From Acinetobacter sp. ANC 4470 (lineage in GTDB: Bacteria; Pseudomonadota; Gammaproteobacteria; Pseudomonadales; Moraxellaceae): 64,000 nt of DNA. A program made the translations under genes and the position numbers. The DNA is taken from positions 62,001 to 126,000 of the forward strand of contig NZ_NEGC01000006.1 of the NCBI RefSeq assembly GCF_002135335.1, in the 5' to 3' direction. Position 1 is the stretch's first letter. The number at the start of each line of letters is the position of its first letter. The notes under the pieces are model-generated. The model saw nothing but the letters and a program-made list of their open reading frames with translations. It ran no database searches and had not been told where the DNA came from. This document shows positions 58,155 through 64,000 of this stretch, in pieces.

Positions 58155-58517
58155 CTAGAATTTAATGGCTTCCACATCAATTTCAACACGTTTTGCAGGT
58201 TTGTAATCGATGTCGACTTCACCAATTAAGGTAACAGGTGTTTTTGCAGAGATTGGCTTACCTTGCCATAACTCATCATCAATATCGACCGTAATCGTGC
58301 CAGTATTATCACGGAATTGATATTTTTCATCACCTACAGCTTTAACCACATAACCTTTAAGCTGTACTTTAGTATCGTCTTTTAAAATCAAAGCCTGTTT
58401 AACCGTTGTGGTCACTTGCGGTGCAATTGCAGTTTGATTCACTGCGGTATTTGCCATAGCAAATGTCGTTGCACCCACCAAACCTGCAATTAAAGCTACT
58501 TTTGAAATCATATTCAT
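58155..58517 (-). CDS. YgiW/YdeI family OB-fold periplasmic protein
   Basis: A 120-residue product with a signal peptide cleaved after AMA (residue 22) and a BOF/OB-fold domain (about 45-120) containing LKGYVVKAVGDEKYQFRDNTGTITVDID. Homologues in enteric bacteria protect against cationic peptides and other stress and lie beside qseBC, as here. The ATG at 58517 has GAGGG eight bases before it; earlier in-frame ATGs at 58544 and 58532 lack a ribosome site. Confidence 0.86.
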   Translation of the reverse strand: MNMISKVALIAGLVGATTFAMANTAVNQTAIAPQVTTTVKQALILKDDTKVQLKGYVVKAVGDEKYQFRDNTGTITVDIDDELWQGKPISAKTPVTLIGEVDIDYKPAKRVEIDVEAIKF

Positions 58518-58615
58518 GGTTAAAACCCTCATTTTTGTGTTCACCTTTTCGATAAAGTCATTAAAACAAATAAAGATGAGGTGAATCTTAAGATTTCTTA
58601 ATTTTCACCAATACT

Positions 58616-60373
58616 TTAATTTAAAGGCACCACGCGTAAAACTTCTTCTAAAGTGGTCATGCCTGCTAAAACTTTACGTGCACCTGCAATTCGAAGAGGT
58701 TCAATACCTTCTTTCTTGGCCTGATGACGCAACTGGTTTAAGTTAGCATTTGCCCCAATCAGTTGCTTGCTCTCTAGGCTTAAAGGCATAAACTCATAAA
58801 TACCAATACGACCTTTATATCCAGTATGACGACATTCTTCACAACCGACAGCTTGGAATACAAAGTTGGGCATCTCGATCTCATAATCAAAAGTCAAATG
58901 CTTCCACTCTTGCTCATTAATAAAGGTTTCTTGTTTACAATGTGGACACAGTTTCCGCACCAGACGCTGTGCCAATACCCCTAGAATGGTCGCTGCAGTT
59001 AAAAATGGCTGAATGCCTAAATCATGCAATCGAGTCAGACTTGAAGGTGCGTCATTGGTATGTAAAGTAGATAACACCAAATGACCAGTCAACGCAGCTT
59101 GAATCGCCATATTCGCGGTATCATGATCTCGAATCTCACCCACCATAATAATATCGGGGTCTTGACGCATTAAAGCACGTACACCATCGGCAAAACCCAA
59201 ATCAATCCCTTGATTCACCTGCATTTGGTTAAAACTGGGTTCAAGCATTTCAATTGGATCTTCAATGGTACAGACATTCACTTGTTCTGTTGCCAACTGT
59301 TTCAGTGAAGAATACAAAGTTGTGGTTTTCCCTGAACCCGTTGGTCCCGTCACCAAAATAATGCCGTGACTATGCGACGTTAAAGCTTGCCAAGCACTGA
59401 GTAAATCGCCTTCAAAGCCCAACTGTTGAAAACTTCTGACCAATACTTCAGGGTCAAAAATACGCATCACCATTTTTTCGCCAAATGCAGTCGGTAAAGT
59501 CGATAAACGCAGCTCGGTTTCTTGTCCTTTCGGGGTACGAGTTTTTAATCGGCCATCTTGTGGTTTTCGCTTTTCCGCCACATTCATACGACCTAAAATT
59601 TTAATCCGTGAAATCACCGCGGTCAGTGTATTGGCAGGCATTTTATAAATGGTATGCAACACACCATCTATTCGAAAGCGTACTTTTCCTGCATCTTTGC
59701 GCGGTTCGAGATGAATATCACTGGCACCTTGTTCAAAGGCAAACTGTAAAACCCAATCCACCAACTTGACAATATGTTGATCATTAGCATCTGGATTTTG
59801 GCTATCCCCTAACTGTAAAAGGGCTTCTACCCCTTTGTGATCTCGCTCATAAGCACTGGCTTTTTGCGATGAGTTTACAGCACGGCTGACTTGATAATAC
59901 TCCACCAAATAACGCTGCAATTGCTCAGGACTTAATAATACACGCTGAATTTTTTTCGGTAAAAGACTATGTTCTAAGTTAGCAACCCATTCTGTTTTAT
60001 AAGGTTGATCAGTAGCAATTAATACTTGATCTGACTGAATTTCAACTGCCAGAATTCTATTACGTAAAGCAAACTCTTGTGACATGACATTGGTCAGCGC
60101 CTGCACATCTGCTTTTAAAGGATCAATAATATAAAAAGGAATATTGGCTTTTTCTGCAATCCACTGACATAAACGGTTTAAAGTCAGGGTTGATTGAGGA
60201 TGCGATTGATCCGCCAGAGCAAAATTTGCAATCCATTGTAATGGATGCCATTTTAGTTGCTCACGTTGCCGATGTGTCGTTTGTATCAATAGCTTATTGC
60301 GCTCGGTAATACGTCCATCTTTTTGTAATTGTTCTAGACACCAAGATGTGTCCATTTCAAAATTAAAATTCAT
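58616..60373 (-). CDS. GspE/PulE family secretion or pilus ATPase, orphan
   Basis: A 585-residue AAA-type ATPase. The C-terminal half has Walker A GPTGSGKTT, the Asp box IEDPIE, Walker B RQDPDIIMVGEIRD and the His box LSTLHTN, plus the zinc Cys motif CPHC...CEEC. The N-terminal half is a divergent GspE_N domain. It resembles both T2SS GspE and type IV pilus PilB; in Acinetobacter T2SS genes are scattered, so an orphan gspE fits. No other secretion gene is nearby. The ATG at 60373 is chosen over an in-frame TTG upstream. Confidence 0.88.
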   Translation of the reverse strand: MNFNFEMDTSWCLEQLQKDGRITERNKLLIQTTHRQREQLKWHPLQWIANFALADQSHPQSTLTLNRLCQWIAEKANIPFYIIDPLKADVQALTNVMSQEFALRNRILAVEIQSDQVLIATDQPYKTEWVANLEHSLLPKKIQRVLLSPEQLQRYLVEYYQVSRAVNSSQKASAYERDHKGVEALLQLGDSQNPDANDQHIVKLVDWVLQFAFEQGASDIHLEPRKDAGKVRFRIDGVLHTIYKMPANTLTAVISRIKILGRMNVAEKRKPQDGRLKTRTPKGQETELRLSTLPTAFGEKMVMRIFDPEVLVRSFQQLGFEGDLLSAWQALTSHSHGIILVTGPTGSGKTTTLYSSLKQLATEQVNVCTIEDPIEMLEPSFNQMQVNQGIDLGFADGVRALMRQDPDIIMVGEIRDHDTANMAIQAALTGHLVLSTLHTNDAPSSLTRLHDLGIQPFLTAATILGVLAQRLVRKLCPHCKQETFINEQEWKHLTFDYEIEMPNFVFQAVGCEECRHTGYKGRIGIYEFMPLSLESKQLIGANANLNQLRHQAKKEGIEPLRIAGARKVLAGMTTLEEVLRVVPLN

Positions 60374-60609
60374 TGTTCTAAGCCCCAAAACAGAACAATA
60401 CTATATCAAACTATATTTCATCTCGCTTAAATCACTTTTAGAAAAAGAAGCGCTTTAGCATTAAATCAGCTTTCTTGCTCCTTTTATGCCTTTCAAATAA
60501 AGGCGATCGCTGTTCTTAACTTAACGACAATTACGCTTTTACTTTCGCTGATTTATAGCCAATAATGTTTCACATACTGTTCAATTAATCAGCAGATTTC
60601 TCAACCTTA

Positions 60610-61887
60610 ATGTCTTGGATTAATACTGTGAATAATCTACTTGACCTATCACTGCAAAGTACATCATTTCAAGAGTTACTGATGATTATGGCTGCGGCTT
60701 TAGGTTGTGGTTTATTAATAGGTTTAGAGCGCGAGAGAAGTAAGCAACGTGAAAATCAACATAGCTTTGCAGGAGTTCGTTCCTTTGTGATCTGTGCATT
60801 ACTCGGTGCACTCTGTTTTACCTTTGGCGCTATTTTTGGTCTTATCGGTGCAATCATTATTGGTGGAATTGGTATTTTTTCGCTTAAAAACCAACTTAAA
60901 GATCCTGGGGTAACCACTGAACTAGCATTCGTGATGACCTATTTTATCGGCGCACTTTGTCTATGGAATATTACACTGGCTGCAAGTTTATCCGTTGTAT
61001 TAACCATTATTTTAATGATGAAACATTCGATGCATGGTATTGCAAGCAAATGGATTACCGAAGCTGAATTTAAAGATGGTTTATTTTTACTCGCACTGAT
61101 TTTAATCGGCTTACCGCTGACTCCAAACACGCCTTTATGGGGCTCAGTCCTCAACCCTTATATTATTTTAAAACTACTTGCGCTCATACTGCTGGTTCAA
61201 GCTTTAGCACATATTGCAAAACGCTTACTGTCTTCAAAAAATGCGCTCATTCTTTCAGCTGTAGCATCTGGTTTTGTCTCTAGTACAGCCACCATCGCCA
61301 GTTTAGGTATGGAAGTTCGCTCGGGTCGTGCTGAAGCCAACGCCAATGCGGGGGCAGCACTCATGTCCTGCATTTCCACCTTATTGCTGTTGTTAATTAT
61401 TGTGGCTGGAGTGTCGGTCAGTTGGTTAAAAGTTTTAATTTTGCCATCACTGGCTGCAATCATTATTCTAGCACTCAGTGCCTTATGGCTTTTGCGTCAT
61501 ACCCAACCACTTGAAAAAATAGAATTAATCGATAGCCGAATGTTTAGCTTAAAAGAAGCTGCCATCATTGCAGGCACATTAACCATTATTCAAGCAGGTA
61601 TTTATGGACTCAATCTTTTGCTTGGGGATGCAGGTTTAATTGCAGGAACGCTGTTAGCTTCGCTATTTGAAATTCACGCGGCGGCGGCAGCAGTAGTCAT
61701 GCAAGGTGATCCAACAAACTTAACATTACTCTATGCCATGATTTTAGGCTTAGGTTCGCATGCTGTTTCAAAATCGATTAATGCGGCTTTAACGGGTGGT
61801 TGGAAATTCGCACGCGTATTCGTTCCAGTTCAAATACTCCATATTCTTGTTTTAATCAGTGTGCTTTGTTGGATTACCCTACGCTAG
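60610..61887 (+). CDS. MgtC/SapB and DUF4010 domain membrane protein
   Basis: A 425-residue protein with about 12 membrane helices. The first third is MgtC-like (ALGCGLLIGLERERSKQ, the conserved LIGxERE motif, and SFVICALLGALC), and the rest matches DUF4010. Family members are associated with magnesium limitation or stress, but function is not settled. The gene overlaps the convergent trmO by 4 bases (shared CTAG), so their stops interlock. No terminator is between them. Confidence 0.85.
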   Translation: MSWINTVNNLLDLSLQSTSFQELLMIMAAALGCGLLIGLERERSKQRENQHSFAGVRSFVICALLGALCFTFGAIFGLIGAIIIGGIGIFSLKNQLKDPGVTTELAFVMTYFIGALCLWNITLAASLSVVLTIILMMKHSMHGIASKWITEAEFKDGLFLLALILIGLPLTPNTPLWGSVLNPYIILKLLALILLVQALAHIAKRLLSSKNALILSAVASGFVSSTATIASLGMEVRSGRAEANANAGAALMSCISTLLLLLIIVAGVSVSWLKVLILPSLAAIIILALSALWLLRHTQPLEKIELIDSRMFSLKEAAIIAGTLTIIQAGIYGLNLLLGDAGLIAGTLLASLFEIHAAAAAVVMQGDPTNLTLLYAMILGLGSHAVSKSINAALTGGWKFARVFVPVQILHILVLISVLCWITLR

Positions 61888-62603
61888 AGTTGAACAATAT
61901 CAACAACCGTAATGTTGTCCAATCCGACAGAAAAACTCACATCCAAATGGGCAAAATTCATTTTATAAATTCGCTCTGCATCATGTTGATAAGCAGGTCT
62001 TGGATCCAGTGATAAAACTTGTTCCAATTCATGCGCAATTCGATCATCTAAACTCTGAGTTTGAATTAAATTTTGCTTTTGTTGCTCGGCACTTTCTGTC
62101 CAAATAACCAGCATTCGTTCAGGCTCATGTTGTGCATAACCACTTTTTGCGTCTGCAACTGCATCTGAATATTGAATATATGGCTTAATATCTAAAATTG
62201 GTGTGCCGTTAAGCAAATCACTCCCGGTCACATAAACACGAACGGACTTACCAACTTTTTTTACTTCTTTCAACTGCACCACAGACAAACCCATAGGTGC
62301 AGGACGATACATACTACGTGTCGCAAATACCCCGATTTTCTTATTTCCACCTAAACGTGGTGGTCGGACTTGAGGGCGAAATTTATGGCTATCTTGTTGA
62401 TTTTTATTGTCATGGAACTGCCAAATCAACCATAAATGACTAAATTCATCAATGCCCTCGAACGCCAATAAATCATTATAAGGTTCAAGCATTTCAATAT
62501 AAGATTCAACTTGAACTAAATTGGGTTGCCTCGGAATACCAAATTTTTCACAATAAGGTGAATTCATATAGCCAATAATAGGCAGTTTAAGTTCAGTAGT
62601 CAT
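61884..62603 (-). CDS. trmO: tRNA (N6-threonylcarbamoyladenosine37-N6)-methyltransferase TrmO
   Basis: TrmO (YaeB/TsaA) methylates t6A37 of tRNA-Thr. The 239 residues show the N-terminal VirR/TsaA-like beta barrel with IPRQPNLV, DEFSHLWLIWQFH, the PRLGGNKKIGVFATRSMYRPAPMGLS block, and DLLNGTPILDIKPYI. The ATG at 62603 begins the conserved MTTELKLPIIGYM; an in-frame TTG at 62624 is less likely. It is convergent with the MgtC-type gene and overlaps its stop by 4 bp. Confidence 0.92.
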   Translation of the reverse strand: MTTELKLPIIGYMNSPYCEKFGIPRQPNLVQVESYIEMLEPYNDLLAFEGIDEFSHLWLIWQFHDNKNQQDSHKFRPQVRPPRLGGNKKIGVFATRSMYRPAPMGLSVVQLKEVKKVGKSVRVYVTGSDLLNGTPILDIKPYIQYSDAVADAKSGYAQHEPERMLVIWTESAEQQKQNLIQTQSLDDRIAHELEQVLSLDPRPAYQHDAERIYKMNFAHLDVSFSVGLDNITVVDIVQL

Positions 62604-62705
62604 CACTTTTTCTAATAAGCTCAATTAAATATATTCAGTTTATCGAGAATGTTTTTAGATTAGAATAGTAAGCTGTTCTAATTTGATAATTTATTGAGAC
62701 CTTTA

Positions 62706-63485
62706 ATGGCTGCTTTCAACGTCGAAAAGATTACTCACGTCCACCACTGGAATGACACCTTATTCTCTTTTAAAACCACACGTGATACTGCGTTACGTTT
62801 TAAAAATGGACAATTTGTAATGATTGGTCTTGAAGTAAACGGTAAGCCTTTAATGCGTGCTTATTCTATTGCCAGTGCTAACTACGAAGAAGAATTAGAG
62901 TTTTTCTCTATTAAAGTTCCAGATGGTCCTTTAACCTCTATTTTACAAAAAGTAAAAGTGGGCGATGAAATCTTAATTTCTAGAAAACCTACAGGGACTT
63001 TAGTGCTTGATGACTTAAATCCAGGTAAAAACTTATATCTGCTTTCTTCAGGTACAGGTCTTGCGCCATTCTTAGCAACCATTCGTGATCCTGAAACCTA
63101 TGAACGCTTTGAAAAAGTCATTGTTGTTCACGGTACACGTTTCATTTCTGAATTGGCTTACCAAGACTTAATTTTAAATGAACTTCCAAACAATGAGTTT
63201 TTCGAAGAATTAGGTATTAAAGATAAACTGGTTTACTACCCAACAGTAACACGTGAAGAATATCCAAACCAAGGACGTGTAACGACTGTAATTGAAACGG
63301 GTGAGATCTTCGAAAAAATTGGTCTACCACGTTTCAACCCAGAAACTGACCGTGCAATGCTTTGCGGTAGCCCGTCTTTCCTAGACGACGTTGCTGCACT
63401 TCTTGACCAACACGGTCTTAAAGAATCTCCACGTATGGGTGTTCTTGGTGACTACGTAATTGAACGTGCATTCGTTGAAAAATAA
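62706..63485 (+). CDS. fpr: Ferredoxin-NADP reductase
   Basis: A 259-residue FAD flavoprotein that exchanges electrons between NADPH and ferredoxin or flavodoxin. It has the FAD motif RAYSIASAN (RxYS), the pyrophosphate loop, the NADP motif SSGTGLAPF and VIVVHGTR, and ends in VIERAFVEK, as in bacterial class II Fpr. The ATG at 62706 starts the conserved region; GAGA lies seven bases before it. It ends at a strong terminator. Confidence 0.95.
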   Translation: MAAFNVEKITHVHHWNDTLFSFKTTRDTALRFKNGQFVMIGLEVNGKPLMRAYSIASANYEEELEFFSIKVPDGPLTSILQKVKVGDEILISRKPTGTLVLDDLNPGKNLYLLSSGTGLAPFLATIRDPETYERFEKVIVVHGTRFISELAYQDLILNELPNNEFFEELGIKDKLVYYPTVTREEYPNQGRVTTVIETGEIFEKIGLPRFNPETDRAMLCGSPSFLDDVAALLDQHGLKESPRMGVLGDYVIERAFVEK

Positions 63486-63500
63486 TACCGTGCAATATTG

Positions 63501-63530
63501 AAAAACCGAGGAGTTTCCTCGGTTTTTTTT
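63501..63530 (+). terminator. Terminator of fpr
   Basis: Stem AAAAACCGAGGA/TCCTCGGTTTTT with a 3-nt loop followed by an eight-T run. Confidence 0.94.
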
Positions 63531-63710
63531 TAATTTCAAAGATTTATTTTTTATCAAAACCGAACAAAAAACAACCATACTGACGATTTTGGTCAAAATT
63601 GGTCAAAAAACTGACTAAAAATTGTTGTCTTAAGCAATAAAATTACCTATACTCTCAAACACAAACAGACAGGTCTGTATACTCCTGATTTGTTTTATTT
63701 AGCTGAAATT
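63531..63710. other. Gene-free stretch after fpr with operator-like sites
   Basis: No gene is supported. TTGGTCAAAA occurs twice close together (about 63588-63608), and ACAGACAGGTCTGT (63666-63679) is a near-perfect inverted repeat of the kind bound by dimeric repressors. Confidence 0.35.
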
Positions 63711-63888
63711 TATAATACATCCAGAGGGCACTTTACAAGTATAAAAACAACATAAGAAGGGAGTTTTCAAACTCCTCATAATATTAATATTTTAGCCTAT
63801 TTTATTATGAAATAGACTTCAATATTAATATTGAACCAAGAACTTTCAGCGAGGCGTGATATATAACTATAATATTCACGCTTTTTTT
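63711..63888 (+). ncRNA. Candidate small RNA or leader with its own promoter and terminator
   Basis: A perfect TATAAT (63711-63716) with a weak TTGTTT upstream is followed by hairpin GGAGTTT/AAACTCC (63760-63775), the 18-bp palindrome TTCAATATTAATATTGAA (63818-63835) and a terminator-type hairpin GCGTGA/TCACGC with seven T residues (63854-63888). No coding frame with a ribosome site is seen. A leader for a gene beyond the window edge is the alternative. Confidence 0.4.
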
Positions 63889-64000
63889 ATTTTTTAAATT
63901 TAGAAACTACAATGGATAAGGCACAGTAAAAATTTAAACTGACATAAGTTCCAATTGAATTAACTGATAAACACGTTTCCAATATTCCTCAATATTGACC

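Overview
The window is a chromosomal segment of a low-GC gammaproteobacterium, almost certainly an Acinetobacter species. The evidence is AT-rich DNA, a fused TyrA-AroA protein behind pheA, a Vfr/Crp-type regulator, hisZ next to purA, an 87-residue CsrA behind lysC, and a TPR lipoprotein (LpoP type) behind the PBP1b gene. Genes are mostly short transcription units on both strands, many closed by clear hairpin terminators. I saw no rRNA, tRNA, CRISPR array, complete insertion sequence or prophage.

Layout. 1-11.6 kb: end of a SulP transporter, trmB, two minus-strand genes, a large OmpA-family envelope protein, the pyrB-pyrC' pair, rlmKL and a DUF945 protein. 11.7-18.7 kb: clpB behind a strong sigma-32-like promoter, OsmC, Vfr/Crp, an aldo-keto reductase, an M48 lipoprotein protease. 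18.8-25.5 kb: hisZ-purA, an Lrp regulator divergent from azlCD, and an Epd/GAPDH-family enzyme. 25.8-31.1 kb: alaS, lysC, csrA, rnhB. 31.1-36.2 kb: a 320-bp element with perfect terminal inverted repeats, two paralogous four-cysteine secreted proteins flanking a cytochrome b561, and a purine salvage pair (Add-family deaminase plus NCS2 permease). 36.5-48.4 kb: yaaA, hydrolase, DUF2147 protein, pheA-tyrA/aroA, a broken fadD-like gene, a DJ-1/PfpI protein, an acyl-CoA dehydrogenase and a DctA-type transporter. 48.8-64 kb: ybiB-like gene, DUF1315-nadK, mrcB-lpoP, Nudix/ThiE fusion, Fur-controlled hemP, a ygiW-qseBC-like cluster, a GspE/PulE ATPase, an MgtC/DUF4010 membrane protein, trmO, fpr and a gene-free end that may encode a small RNA.

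Most of the window is conserved housekeeping sequence. The best leads are the 320-bp element that separates a gene from its terminator, the paired four-cysteine proteins, a palindromic element near 49.9 kb, a 16-bp perfect inverted repeat before the purine permease, the apparent internal start and heat-shock promoter of clpB, and the possibly leaderless mrcB transcript. All calls come from reading the sequence and general knowledge of the families; no database search was run.
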